Shown here: piece by piece, positions 19,208-27,812 of the stretch
How positions within the stretch are numbered: the first letter of the stretch is position 1
How the letters are laid out: each line of letters starts with the position of its first letter
DNA from: Ferruginibacter sp.
Lineage (GTDB): Bacteria; Bacteroidota; Bacteroidia; Chitinophagales; Chitinophagaceae
DNA length: 64,000 bases
Direction: 5' to 3'
Assembly (NCBI GenBank): GCA_019638575.1
Contig: JAHBTN010000001.1
Span: forward strand, 124,001 to 188,000
Made by a program: the position numbers and the translations under genes
The notes under the pieces: generated by a model
Told to the model about the DNA's origin: nothing
Databases searched by the model: none
What the model saw: the letters and a program-made list of their open reading frames with translations, nothing else

Positions 19208-19666
19208 CTAAATACCATCTTTCCTGTTCATCACTTCATTTGCTAAATCGCTAAATGATTCCGGTGTAAAAGTTTCAAAGAACTGCATATACTTACGTTT
19301 GTCCCATATCTCAATTTTGTTAACTGCCGATACCAAAACAATATCTTTATCAATACCAGCATGCTCAGTTAAATTTTTAGGAAGTAATAACCGGCCCGCA
19401 GAATCCAGTTCTAACTGTGTAGCGCCGTTTAAAAAATACCGCCTGAATTCTCTTACTTTTGGATCAAAATCATTGAGTTTACTTATTTCAAAAAAAATAG
19501 GGTCCCAGCTTTGGCGGGGATATAATGTGAGGCATTTTTCGAAACCCCTGTTTATGATAAAATGCGTGGCACCTTCTTCGGGCAGTTGCTTTTTAAAGCC
19601 TGCCGGTAAAAGGAAGCGCCCTTTAGCATCTACTGTGGCTTCATATTCACCAAGAAAACCAATCAT
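19208..19666 (-). CDS. mraZ: Transcriptional regulator MraZ
   Basis: Two tandem AbrB-like half-domains, each with the DXXXR signature: DAKGR at 13-17 and DSAGR at 88-92. MraZ forms a ring-shaped oligomer that binds short direct repeats upstream of its own operon and regulates the dcw cluster. 152 residues, normal. First gene of the cluster; repeats fitting an MraZ operator are present 36-60 bases upstream (19702-19726). Confidence 0.96.
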   Translation of the reverse strand: MIGFLGEYEATVDAKGRFLLPAGFKKQLPEEGATHFIINRGFEKCLTLYPRQSWDPIFFEISKLNDFDPKVREFRRYFLNGATQLELDSAGRLLLPKNLTEHAGIDKDIVLVSAVNKIEIWDKRKYMQFFETFTPESFSDLANEVMNRKDGI

Positions 19667-19701
19667 TTACAGGAGTTTAATTAAATATTTTACAGATATT
19701 A

Positions 19702-19726
19702 CCACAAAATAACACTTTTTCCCACC
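19702..19726 (-). promoter_or_regulatory. Putative MraZ operator: three boxes at 10-bp spacing
   Basis: On the minus strand GTGG, GTGT and GTGG occur at exact 10-base intervals (CAC on the plus strand at 19723-19725, 19713-19715 and 19703-19705), each preceded by A- or T-rich sequence. Characterised MraZ proteins bind triple repeats with the same period (TGGGN with 5-base spacers in E. coli, AAAGTG-type in Mycoplasma). The array overlaps the likely -7 element of the mraZ promoter, as expected for autorepression. Confidence 0.65.
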
Positions 19727-19737
19727 TTTTGAACAAA
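19705..19737 (-). promoter_or_regulatory. Likely mraZ/dcw promoter
   Basis: TTTG (19734-19737, minus strand) and TTATTTTG (19705-19712) are 21 bases apart. This approximates the Bacteroidota consensus TTTG-N19-TANNTTTG, with one mismatch in the -7 box and a slightly long spacer. The implied transcript starts about 36 bases before mraZ. Confidence 0.45.
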
Positions 19738-19753
19738 TTTTAAGAAAAGTTTT

Positions 19754-19762
19754 TTATCCACA
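19754..19762 (+). promoter_or_regulatory. Perfect DnaA box upstream of the dcw cluster
   Basis: TTATCCACA matches the strong consensus DnaA box exactly. Two imperfect relatives on the other strand lie close by: TGTGGATTA (19827-19835) and TGTGAATAT (19837-19845). It sits 88 bases upstream of the mraZ start. No dnaA or dnaN gene is in the window, so a regulatory role is more likely than an origin. Confidence 0.5.
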
Positions 19763-19903
19763 AGCCCCTAATGCAGATAAGGCTTGATTTTAAAGCTGAA
19801 AAATAAAGTAAGTGCTGTTAATTGAATGTGGATTACTGTGAATATCTGTTAGTAACCTTTCGGTGCAAGAAAATTAAAGCCGGTTATTAAATTTATGTAC
19901 ACG

Positions 19904-19932
19904 AAAAAAGCCAAACTCAAAAAAAGTTTGGC
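19904..19932 (-). terminator. Terminator of the arsR-peptide unit
   Basis: GCCAAACT (19910-19917) pairs with AGTTTGGC (19925-19932); on the minus strand six Ts follow. It lies 10 bases after the stop of the Cys-rich peptide, closing a two-gene transcript. Confidence 0.85.
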
Positions 19933-19941
19933 CTTTCTTTT

Positions 19942-20022
19942 TTAGCAGCAACCTGTACCGGTTATGCCGCAACAACCTCCATCTGCATTACAGCAAAGGG
20001 TTGTTTCCTGTTCTGTGTTCAT
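19942..20022 (-). CDS. 26-residue Cys-rich peptide downstream of the ArsR gene
   Basis: ATG to TAA frame of 27 codons. Six of 26 residues are Cys, arranged as three adjacent pairs at 10-11, 17-18 and 25-26, the last being the C-terminus. The middle is Gly-rich (DGG, GCCG, TGTG) and the N-terminus acidic and polar (MNTEQETT). There is no signal peptide, so it should stay in the cytoplasm. It starts 49 bases after the arsR stop and is followed 10 bases on by a strong terminator, so it is very likely the only other gene on the arsR transcript. Vicinal Cys pairs suggest thiol binding of arsenite or a soft metal such as Zn, Cd or Cu (inference). I recognise no family. It could be spurious, but its codon structure, position and tight terminator argue otherwise. 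Confidence 0.6.
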   Translation of the reverse strand: MNTEQETTLCCNADGGCCGITGTGCC

Positions 20023-20071
20023 GGCTTTAATTTTAATGGTGAAAAAATCATTTCTGTTTTTTTTAGTTTTT

Positions 20072-20407
20072 TCAGCAACAGTTTTTTCCTTCCTGTGCCT
20101 TTAATTTATTTATCAAAAAACTAAATTCTTTCATAAACCTGTCAACAACCTTCCAGTTGATGCAATAACAGCTTCGGGGCCCATCAATGCTGCCTTCAAT
20201 AAGGCCGGCATTCTTTAATTCTTTTAAATGCTGCGATACTGTTGACTGCGAAAGCGGCATCACTTCCACTATCTCTCCACAGATGCATTCGCTTTTTTGA
20301 GCCAGCAGTTTTAGTATGGCTATACGTGCCGGGTGCGACAAGGCCTTGGCAAATACTGCCAGGTCTTGCTCTCTTTTAATAAATTCATCTTTCTTATCGA
20401 ATGCCAT
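20072..20407 (-). CDS. ArsR/SmtB-family metalloregulatory repressor
   Basis: A 111-residue winged-helix repressor. The ATG at 20407 is used because the promoter and operator lie immediately upstream; the frame stays open further, but that part covers the promoter. Residues 40-46 (ECICGEI) match the ELCVCDL metal box of ArsR/SmtB proteins, with Cys41 and Cys43 as likely ligands. The recognition helix is [12 protein letters not shown] (53-64). Further Cys pairs occur at 80/82 (CYC) and at the C-terminus (110-111, NCC). In this family metal or arsenite binding releases the DNA. No arsB, acr3, arsC or P-type ATPase gene is adjacent; the only downstream gene is the Cys-rich 26-residue peptide. Confidence 0.88.
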   Translation of the reverse strand: MAFDKKDEFIKREQDLAVFAKALSHPARIAILKLLAQKSECICGEIVEVMPLSQSTVSQHLKELKNAGLIEGSIDGPRSCYCINWKVVDRFMKEFSFLINKLKAQEGKNCC

Positions 20408-20421
20408 TTTATTAATCTTAT

Positions 20422-20456
20422 ATCGCAAATATACGATTAATATGTTACCAGCCAAA
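20422..20456 (-). promoter_or_regulatory. arsR promoter with overlapping palindromic operator
   Basis: On the minus strand TTTG (20453-20456), a 19-base spacer and TATATTTG (20426-20433) match the Bacteroidota promoter consensus exactly. A dyad with arms ATCG and CGAT (20422-20437) encloses the -7 box, which fits repression by ArsR binding over the promoter. The leader to the ATG is about 16 bases. Confidence 0.8.
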
Positions 20457-20463
20457 TTAATTG

Positions 20464-20497
20464 TAAAAAAAATTGCCAAAGCTTCACGCTTTGGCAA
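20464..20497 (-). terminator. Terminator of the AIM24-family gene
   Basis: A perfect ten-pair stem, TTGCCAAAGC (20473-20482) with GCTTTGGCAA (20488-20497), and a five-base loop; on the minus strand a run of Ts follows. It separates the AIM24 gene from the arsR promoter. Confidence 0.9.
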
Positions 20498-20522
20498 CAA
20501 AGATTTGAAAATTACCGGTTGC

Positions 20523-21311
20523 TTATTCCCTTCCGTCGAGCAGGTTACCCAGGCCACCCAGGATGCTACCTTCTTCTTTGCGCTTGTACGTGTATTGCTG
20601 CAACCTGCCGGCCAGGCGGCTTATAGGCAGCGATTGCAGCCAAACTTTACCCGGGCCTGTAAGTTTTGCAAAGAATAAACCTTCGCCACCAAACATCCAG
20701 TTTTTTATGCCGCTAACAAATTCAATATCGAAATCAATACCGGCAGTATATGCTACCACACAACCTGTATCTACTTTTAAAATTTCGCCGGGCTGCAAAT
20801 CTTTTTCTACAATATAACCGCCTGCATGTGCAAAGGCAAGACCGTCGCCTTCCAGTTTTTCCATGATGAATCCTTCTCCGCCAAAAATGCCTGTACCCAG
20901 CCTGCGCTGAAATTCAATTCCGATACTTACTCCTTTTGCTGCGCAAAGGAATGCATCTTTTTGCGCTATAATTTTGCCGCCCAGTTTTGCTAAATCAAAA
21001 ACAATAATCTTACCGGTATAAGGCGCAGCAAAACTAACTTTCTTTTTTCCCTGCCCTATATTGGTAAAGGCAGTCATGAATAAACTTTCGCCAACCAGTA
21101 AACGCTTACCAGCGCTGAACAATTTTCCCAGTATGCTGTTGTCTTGTTGCTGGCTACCATCGCCAAAGATGGTGTTCATCTGTATGCCGTTATCCATCAT
21201 CATAAAAGCGCCGCTTTCGGCAATGGCCGTTTCGTTGGGGTCTAATTCAATTTCTACAAACTGCAGTTCTTCTCCATAAATCCTGTAATCTATTTCGTGG
21301 TTTTGTATCAT
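20523..21311 (-). CDS. AIM24/TIGR00266-family protein
   Basis: 262-residue soluble protein of the AIM24 family (TIGR00266). The family folds as a beta-prism-like repeat; the bacterial function is unknown, while yeast AIM24 is mitochondrial. Glycine-rich turns such as [15 protein letters not shown] and [13 protein letters not shown] are the recognisable repeated signatures. No signal peptide or membrane segment is seen. It is a single gene bounded by terminators on both sides and unrelated in direction or spacing to the ars unit. Confidence 0.85.
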   Translation of the reverse strand: MIQNHEIDYRIYGEELQFVEIELDPNETAIAESGAFMMMDNGIQMNTIFGDGSQQQDNSILGKLFSAGKRLLVGESLFMTAFTNIGQGKKKVSFAAPYTGKIIVFDLAKLGGKIIAQKDAFLCAAKGVSIGIEFQRRLGTGIFGGEGFIMEKLEGDGLAFAHAGGYIVEKDLQPGEILKVDTGCVVAYTAGIDFDIEFVSGIKNWMFGGEGLFFAKLTGPGKVWLQSLPISRLAGRLQQYTYKRKEEGSILGGLGNLLDGRE

Positions 21312-21382
21312 GGCTTTTTTATTGTAAAAATAGGTATCATTTGTTTACTTTTTTGCAAAAGTTGATTTAATAAGTTACAACA

Positions 21383-21413
21383 AAAGAGCCGCCTTAAAAT
21401 TTGGCGGCTCTTT
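21383..21413. terminator. Terminator after the RND operon
   Basis: AAAGAGCCGCC (21383-21393) pairs with GGCGGCTCTTT (21403-21413), a perfect eleven-pair stem with a nine-base loop. It lies 23 bases after the RND pump stop on the minus strand; the A/T ends make it usable in both directions. Confidence 0.85.
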
Positions 21414-21435
21414 AATTTGATTAAGGATTTTTAAT

Positions 21436-24400
21436 TTATGCTTTTGCATTTTTCAGTAACCCGTTCCAAACTTTTTTACCTTGTATTTTTCGTACCAGGT
21501 ACATGATACCAACAAATATAAAAAAGATGGGGCCTGTAAAACCAAGCAGGGCTACATATTTGGTGCCATAAAATTTTTCCATAGGTCTTCTTATCCTTTC
21601 GGCAATCAGGTACATGCTTGGTACCATCACCAGTGTGAGGAAGAAAGCGAAGATTAACCCGAAAATGATTGTCCAGCTTAACGGCCCCCAAAACACAACA
21701 CTATCGCCGCCAAAGAAAATATGTGGATTCAAATGCTGAAAGAAGGACACAAAATTAATATTGAAACCCACTGCAAGCGGCAACAAACCTAACATGGTTG
21801 CCAGTGCAGTAAGCAAAACAGGTATGATACGTATCTTACCGGCCTGTATAGCTGCTTCTCTTGTTTTAACGCCCCTGTTGCGTAATTCATCTGTAAATTC
21901 AATCAGCAAAATACCGTTCTTAATTACAATGCCCGCCAGGCCTATGATACCAACCAGCAACATGATAGTGGCAATCGTCATGCCTGTAAATGCATAACCC
22001 AGAAATACACCTATTATTGAGAAGAAAATTTCGGTTAATACAATAAATGGCTTGCTCATACTATTGAACTGTAAAACCAATATCATAAATATTAAGCCCA
22101 TGGCAATAAAAAATGCCTTGGATAAAAATGCATTGGTTTCGGCTTCCTGCTCACCCTGGCCGGTTTGTTTAATAGTAACGTCGGAGGGTATCCTGTTTTT
22201 AGATTTAAAGTCGGCAATCTTAACAGCAAGTTCCTGGTTTACCTTACCAGTCATGGTAGGGTCAAGCACATTGGATTGTAACTGGATGGTACGTTTTACA
22301 TTTTTACGGGCAATGGCGCCTGATGTACTGGTGTAATCGATAGTTGCCACTGCACTGATGGGAATTGATTTTACCATCATGGTGTTCATATCCATAAATG
22401 TAATACGCATGTTCATGATGTCGGTAATGTTCTTGCGCTGCAGGTCGCTGTAACGCAATTGAATTTTATATTCATCTTCGCCATCTTTTAGTTTGCTTAC
22501 TTCTTTACCAAAAACAGCCGTACGTATCTCCATGCCTATCTGGCCGGTGCTAAGGCCTTCCATCATGGCTTTTTCCCTGTCCACATTCACAGTTATTTCA
22601 GGACTGTTAAGGTCCACATCCATCCTTAAATTTTCGATACCATACACCTGGTTGGTATCAAGATAATTGGAAAGACTGGTAGCTACTTTTGCAATCTCTT
22701 CATAACTATCACCAATCACTTCAATATTAACAGGCGGATCTGTTGGAGGGCCGCCATCTTCCTGTGCCACTTCAATACTTGCCCCGGGGATACCAACCAT
22801 TTGCTTGCGTATTTCATCAAGATATGGCTTGGTATGTTTACCATGGCGTTTTTCGTATTCAACAAATGAAACCTGAATACGACCGAGGTTGGGTTGCACA
22901 CTACGGTTATTGCTGCGTGGGTTATTAGCGCTGTTAGCCACATTGGTGATGATACTTTCTACAATACTTCCTTCAGTACCGGGCTTTTCTTTAGCTAAAA
23001 CTTTAACTACCCTGTGTTCTAACAATTGAGTAACACTATCGGTTGTTTTTACATCGGTACCAACGGGCATCTTCAAATACACATAAATAAAGTTAGGATC
23101 GCCACTTGGAAAAAATGTTCGATCGTTGCCACGCAATACCAACAAACCTGCTGCCACCGGGAACAGGATAAACAATGAAACCAATGCCCATACCGGCCTG
23201 CGGCCCTGTAATATCCAACGCAACAGTTTTTCGTACCTAGCCATTAATCCCGGTAAAACCCTGTTCTGGAAAAAATAAATCACATCTTTAAAAACATAGC
23301 GGTTTAATATTGACAATATAACCATGAACCATAAAAAGTTGGCTACGCCATGCCAGCCCGATAAGTGCAACAATGCGCCAAAGATGATGGCAACCCAAAA
23401 CAAAGGTTTTTTAAACAGTAATTTTTTAGGTTCATCAAATTCCCTGCCTTCGGGCTTCATAAAACTAACGGCAAATACTGGGTTAAAAATAAATGCAACA
23501 ATAAGTGACGCTGCCAATGTAAGTATGAGCATGGTAGGCAGGTAAATCATAAACTTACCAATAATACCTTTCCAGAAAAGTAATGGAAAGAAAGGTGCCA
23601 ACGTGGTTGCGGTTCCTGCTAAAACCGGTATAAATATTTCGCCTGCGGCTTCTTTGGCGCTTCGTATAATGGGCACTTTACCATTATTATAAATGCGGTG
23701 CGTATTTTCTATTACCACAATAGCATCATCTACAATAATACCCAAGCCAAACAGCAATGCAAACAACACTATAAAGTTTAAAGTTACAGGTGTGCCAACA
23801 ATTGCATCGCCGATAGGCAAAAATAAAAATGCCACAAACACACTGAGCGGTACACTTAATGCTACAAAGAATGCATTGGTAACACCCATAAAAAACATCA
23901 ACACTACCAGTACCAGTATAAAACCAATAATGATAGTATTTACCAGGTCTTTAAATGATGTATCTGTTGCTTTACTTTGGTCGCCGGTTATTACCACTTT
24001 CAAATCTTTTGGCAACACCTGGTCTTTTTGCATGCTTGCAACAATATCTTTTACTTTACCTGCAGTGCTGATAAGGTTTTCGCCTGCACGTTTTATAATG
24101 TTAATTGTTATTACATTTTTTCCATCAAGCCTGGCATAGCTTTCTTTTTCTTTTACCGTATCAACCAACTGGGCAATATCTTTTAAATAAACTGCAGCGC
24201 CTCTTGCACTACTGCGTACAACAATATCTTGCAGGTTTAATGCGCTGGTGAACTGGCCTTTTACTTTTATGGTACGGCGCATTGTGCCTACTTCAATCTG
24301 TCCACCGGTTATATCCCTGTTTTCACGGCTAATGGCATTTTCAATATCGGTAAAACTTATCCTTGCTGCCTGCATTTTGTATGGATCTACATTTACCTGT

Positions 24401-24993
24401 ATTTCTCTTTCAGGTGCACCTACAATTTCGGCCCTTGATATTTCAGGCAGTTCTTCAAACCTGTCCTGCATCTTATCTGCATATTCTTTCAGTTTGATAC
24501 CATCGTAATCGCCGCTGACATTTACAAACATGATGGGCATTTCACTAAAAGCAAATTCCTGGGCATCGGGTTCGGATGTGAGGTCGGTAGGTAAATCTGT
24601 TTTAGCCTTATCAATAGCATCCTTCACTTTTAGCTTTGCCAGTTCTGTTTTAACATCGGTATCAAACTCAACAATAATTAAACTGTAATCGGCTTGCGAT
24701 GTACTGGTGATTTTTTTTACCTTGGCACCGCTAATACCTTTCAGTTGTTTTTCAATAGGCCTTGTAACAAGGTTTTCTATATCTTTTGGCGAGTTACCTG
24801 CATACACAGTGGTAATGCTAATGGTTGGCACCACAATATCGGGAAACTGCTCTTTGGGCAGGGTATTAAAAGTATTAAGCCCCATGATGGTAACAATAAT
24901 GGCTATAATATAAATAGCCGTGCGGTTGTTAATAGCCCAACTGGTGGGGCCAAACTGCTTAAACTTTTTTGCAACTCCTTCTGTAAAATTCAT
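21436..24993 (-). CDS. RND efflux pump, inner membrane permease (AcrB/HAE1-like)
   Basis: Proton-driven resistance-nodulation-division transporter; with the adaptor and TolC-like channel encoded upstream it forms a tripartite drug exporter. Typical RND features: N-terminal helix, two large periplasmic loops, and central helices carrying the FGLGIIVDDAIVVIENTHR segment with the proton-relay acidic residues. At 1185 residues it exceeds the usual ~1040: an additional hydrophobic hairpin lies mid-protein (about residues 530-570, LFWVAIIFGALLHLSG onwards) and the C-terminus has further hydrophobic segments. The substrate cannot be deduced. It is last in the operon, 160 bases after the adaptor gene. 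Confidence 0.95.
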   Translation of the reverse strand: MNFTEGVAKKFKQFGPTSWAINNRTAIYIIAIIVTIMGLNTFNTLPKEQFPDIVVPTISITTVYAGNSPKDIENLVTRPIEKQLKGISGAKVKKITSTSQADYSLIIVEFDTDVKTELAKLKVKDAIDKAKTDLPTDLTSEPDAQEFAFSEMPIMFVNVSGDYDGIKLKEYADKMQDRFEELPEISRAEIVGAPEREIQVNVDPYKMQAARISFTDIENAISRENRDITGGQIEVGTMRRTIKVKGQFTSALNLQDIVVRSSARGAAVYLKDIAQLVDTVKEKESYARLDGKNVITINIIKRAGENLISTAGKVKDIVASMQKDQVLPKDLKVVITGDQSKATDTSFKDLVNTIIIGFILVLVVLMFFMGVTNAFFVALSVPLSVFVAFLFLPIGDAIVGTPVTLNFIVLFALLFGLGIIVDDAIVVIENTHRIYNNGKVPIIRSAKEAAGEIFIPVLAGTATTLAPFFPLLFWKGIIGKFMIYLPTMLILTLAASLIVAFIFNPVFAVSFMKPEGREFDEPKKLLFKKPLFWVAIIFGALLHLSGWHGVANFLWFMVILSILNRYVFKDVIYFFQNRVLPGLMARYEKLLRWILQGRRPVWALVSLFILFPVAAGLLVLRGNDRTFFPSGDPNFIYVYLKMPVGTDVKTTDSVTQLLEHRVVKVLAKEKPGTEGSIVESIITNVANSANNPRSNNRSVQPNLGRIQVSFVEYEKRHGKHTKPYLDEIRKQMVGIPGASIEVAQEDGGPPTDPPVNIEVIGDSYEEIAKVATSLSNYLDTNQVYGIENLRMDVDLNSPEITVNVDREKAMMEGLSTGQIGMEIRTAVFGKEVSKLKDGEDEYKIQLRYSDLQRKNITDIMNMRITFMDMNTMMVKSIPISAVATIDYTSTSGAIARKNVKRTIQLQSNVLDPTMTGKVNQELAVKIADFKSKNRIPSDVTIKQTGQGEQEAETNAFLSKAFFIAMGLIFMILVLQFNSMSKPFIVLTEIFFSIIGVFLGYAFTGMTIATIMLLVGIIGLAGIVIKNGILLIEFTDELRNRGVKTREAAIQAGKIRIIPVLLTALATMLGLLPLAVGFNINFVSFFQHLNPHIFFGGDSVVFWGPLSWTIIFGLIFAFFLTLVMVPSMYLIAERIRRPMEKFYGTKYVALLGFTGPIFFIFVGIMYLVRKIQGKKVWNGLLKNAKA

Positions 24994-25153
24994 ATACTTA
25001 AATTAAAAGCCCCAACAAACTTTTCGCTTTGCATTAAAAGTTTATAAGACTCTGATTTATTAAAATAACTTTTGTCTCTCCCCTAAAAAATGATGTTCGT
25101 TTTACAAACACATAAATAATTCACCGGCCTTGCAATTACTTAAACAGCAAGCG

Positions 25154-26365
25154 TTAGTTTTGAACGCTAATCAACTGGCCATCGTAAATATCCTGGTAAC
25201 CATCTGTAATCAACTGGTCGCCTGCTTTAAGCCCGGCTTTTATTTCTACATTATTGCCATATACTTCGCCAATAACTACCGTTTGTTTTTTTGCAACCGA
25301 TTTACCATTACTTAATTTACTTAACACATACACATATTTAGCGCTTTCGTCGTTTTGAATTGTATTAATAGGTATTACAATAGCATTACTGGCAGCATAG
25401 TCCTGGATGCGTACAACAGCCGACTGGTTAGGTTTTAATGCAGGGTCGGATGGTATTTTAGCTTCGGCCACAAAGCCACGCATGGTAGCATCTATCGACT
25501 GGCTTATCAATGAAATGGCAGAAGTAAATTTTTTATTTACATCCGGAATGCTGATTTCGATTGCAGAGCCTTTGTGTATTCTTGTTAAATAATTTTCGGG
25601 CACATTGGTTACCACTTTTAAATTACTGTTGTTAACAATTTTTATTTGTGGCCCGGTGGCTGTCATACCCTGGAATGTTTCGCCAACCCTTACAGCAACA
25701 ATATCTGCAACACCATTTACATCGCTGTACACGTTGGCAGTTTTTAATTGTTCTACAGCAATTTTTGCCTGTTCATTTGCTCCGTGCAACTGGTTCTCTA
25801 AGGCATCAACATTGTTTTTTGCAGATATCAATTGCAATTCGGTACCAATATTTTGATCCCATAAATTCTTTTGACGCTGATAAACATTCTTTGCAAATGC
25901 AAGTTGCGTTTTTAATACTTCGGCTTGTTGTTTTGCTGCTGTTACCTGTTGCTGCATGATAGCATCATCTAGCTTTAACAGTAACTGCCCTTTTTTTACA
26001 TACTGCCCTTGCTGTACATATAAAGCTTTTACTTGCCCGGGCATACCACGGGGCGATATGTAAGAAATATTCTGTGCATCTACATGTCCTTGCAGGTCGA
26101 TATAATGTTTAAAGTCCTGCGTAGTTACGGCTACAGTTGCCACCAGTTTTATTTTCGCAGCTGCGGCAGCGTTAGTGTCAAGCTTTTCCAGTTCGGCCTG
26201 CAGCTTTTTTATTTCTTCATCATTTTTTGCGTTCTGCGACTTCAGCTTTTCAATGGCAGCTTTCTTATCATTAATAAGCGCCGAACCTTCTTTTTTACTG
26301 TTACCGCAAGCTGCCATGATAAACATAGCCAACGCTGTAATGGATATTTGTGTTATCTTTTTCAT
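25154..26365 (-). CDS. RND efflux periplasmic adaptor (membrane fusion protein), lipoprotein
   Basis: Lipid-anchored adaptor that bridges the RND pump and the outer membrane channel. Lipobox MAAC puts the lipid on Cys20. A short heptad-rich stretch (about 35-70) precedes the barrel-lipoyl-hairpin order of HlyD/AcrA proteins: the first lipoyl half has GQYVKKGQLLLKLDD, then an alpha hairpin (about 145-200), then the second lipoyl half and the beta-barrel with KPNQSAVVRI. 403 residues. It lies 24 bases after the tolC-like gene, in the same operon. Confidence 0.94.
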   Translation of the reverse strand: MKKITQISITALAMFIMAACGNSKKEGSALINDKKAAIEKLKSQNAKNDEEIKKLQAELEKLDTNAAAAAKIKLVATVAVTTQDFKHYIDLQGHVDAQNISYISPRGMPGQVKALYVQQGQYVKKGQLLLKLDDAIMQQQVTAAKQQAEVLKTQLAFAKNVYQRQKNLWDQNIGTELQLISAKNNVDALENQLHGANEQAKIAVEQLKTANVYSDVNGVADIVAVRVGETFQGMTATGPQIKIVNNSNLKVVTNVPENYLTRIHKGSAIEISIPDVNKKFTSAISLISQSIDATMRGFVAEAKIPSDPALKPNQSAVVRIQDYAASNAIVIPINTIQNDESAKYVYVLSKLSNGKSVAKKQTVVIGEVYGNNVEIKAGLKAGDQLITDGYQDIYDGQLISVQN

Positions 26366-26389
26366 CTGTATATAGTTAGTTTGTTTTAA

Positions 26390-27793
26390 TTATAATTTAC
26401 CGGTGGCTTTTAAAAAATCAATCCTTGCAATAATGGCATCGTACAAGGCGCTTATATAATTTGTTTGAGCGGTTTTAAGGTCAACCTGCGCCGTATTAAT
26501 TTCAGATGCTGAGCCGGTACCTATTTCGTATTTCTTTTTTGTTTGATTATACACTTCTTCGGCAAGCCGCATGTTCTTTTTCTGAAAATCCATAGTAGCA
26601 ATGGCAGCAATAAAATTATTTTTTGCATTTTCTACTTCACCATCAATATTTATTTTTAATGCTTCGGTTTGGTTACGGCTTTTTTGCAGTTCCAGCTGTG
26701 CTTTTTTAACTTTTGAGTTTAATGAAAAACCGTTAAAGATGGGCACCTTCATCTGTATGCCAATGTACGAACTGGTGAACCAATCACCTTTTTCAAAAAA
26801 ATCAAATTTATTACGCTGTGCCTGTTTGCTGTATCCGCCTACAATTGCAAAAGTGGGTATTTGGCTAAGTTTGTACCGGCGCACATTAAGGCCATTAAGT
26901 GTATTGGTTAATTCCGAAATCTGGAAATCTTTCCTGTCGCTGTATTTAAATTGTGTTGCTTCAAGAATGCCTTCTTTTATTTTTTCATCATTAAGCGTAT
27001 CAGTAAGTACCAGGCTGTCTTTAACAGGCATGCCCATTAGTAATTTTAAGCCGGCATAACCATTGGTTATCATATTTTCGGCTTTAAGTTTTTCTGTTTG
27101 CAGGTTGGCCACCTGTACCGATAATTTATCAATATCCACTTTTTCGGTAAAGCCGTTATCATACATCACCTGCACATCGTGTTTAAGTTTTTCGAGCCTT
27201 TTTATGTTGGCATCAAGCAGTTCAATTTGTGTTTTACCGGCAACCAACTGGTAATAAATTTTGTACACGTTTGCTTTTATATTTTCCTGTGTAAGCGCTG
27301 CAATTTTTTCCTGTAAACTTATGGTACCGTTGCGTGCCTTTAATGCAATAAACACCTGCCCATCAAAAATCAACTGGCTTAAAGTTATGCCTGCATTGGC
27401 ATTCCAGGGATTACCAAAAGGAAATAACAGGTTGCCAAAACCTCCTGCAGGAAAAGTAACCGGTTGGCCGTTGCCATTTTTAACGCCTTCGTCTATTAAA
27501 ACCTGGTAAGTGGCCGGTGCAATAAAGTTTGGGATGGTTTGTACGGCAATATCTAAATTTCGTGTAACGCCTACCGTGCCGTTTATTTGTGGAAGGGCAA
27601 TTGAAGTTACATCACGGTTAACCTGTTTCTGTATCAATATATCAAGCAGTGCATTTTTAACCTGAACCGAATTTTTATTGGCGTAATCAACTGCCTGCTG
27701 TACAGTAAACGAATTAATGGTTTGAGCATGTGAAGAGGCTACCGACAATAACAGGCAGCATATATACAGGCCGTAATTCCTGGTTTTTTTCAT
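26390..27793 (-). CDS. TolC-family outer membrane efflux channel
   Basis: Outer membrane factor of the tripartite exporter. A signal peptide (residues 1-23, ending SHAQ) precedes two OEP repeats of long alpha-helices and beta hairpins; EIGTGSASEINTAQVDLKTA near the C-terminus is a typical repeat end. 467 residues, normal. It follows the TetR gene by 19 bases and precedes the adaptor by 24, so the regulator is probably the first gene of the operon. Confidence 0.94.
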   Translation of the reverse strand: MKKTRNYGLYICCLLLSVASSHAQTINSFTVQQAVDYANKNSVQVKNALLDILIQKQVNRDVTSIALPQINGTVGVTRNLDIAVQTIPNFIAPATYQVLIDEGVKNGNGQPVTFPAGGFGNLLFPFGNPWNANAGITLSQLIFDGQVFIALKARNGTISLQEKIAALTQENIKANVYKIYYQLVAGKTQIELLDANIKRLEKLKHDVQVMYDNGFTEKVDIDKLSVQVANLQTEKLKAENMITNGYAGLKLLMGMPVKDSLVLTDTLNDEKIKEGILEATQFKYSDRKDFQISELTNTLNGLNVRRYKLSQIPTFAIVGGYSKQAQRNKFDFFEKGDWFTSSYIGIQMKVPIFNGFSLNSKVKKAQLELQKSRNQTEALKINIDGEVENAKNNFIAAIATMDFQKKNMRLAEEVYNQTKKKYEIGTGSASEINTAQVDLKTAQTNYISALYDAIIARIDFLKATGKL

Positions 27794-27812
27794 CGCTATT
27801 AGTTTATTCTGT

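Noticed and set aside
2537-19666. murF or ddl hidden in the dcw cluster
   Set aside because: Every gap is under about 165 bases and each frame is accounted for; both genes must lie elsewhere.
19754-19845. Chromosomal origin of replication
   Set aside because: One perfect and two weak DnaA boxes only; no dnaA, dnaN or unwinding-type repeats nearby. Kept as a regulatory observation.
20408-20557. Longer arsR product starting at 20557
   Set aside because: The added 50 residues would cover the promoter, the operator and the terminator of the upstream gene.
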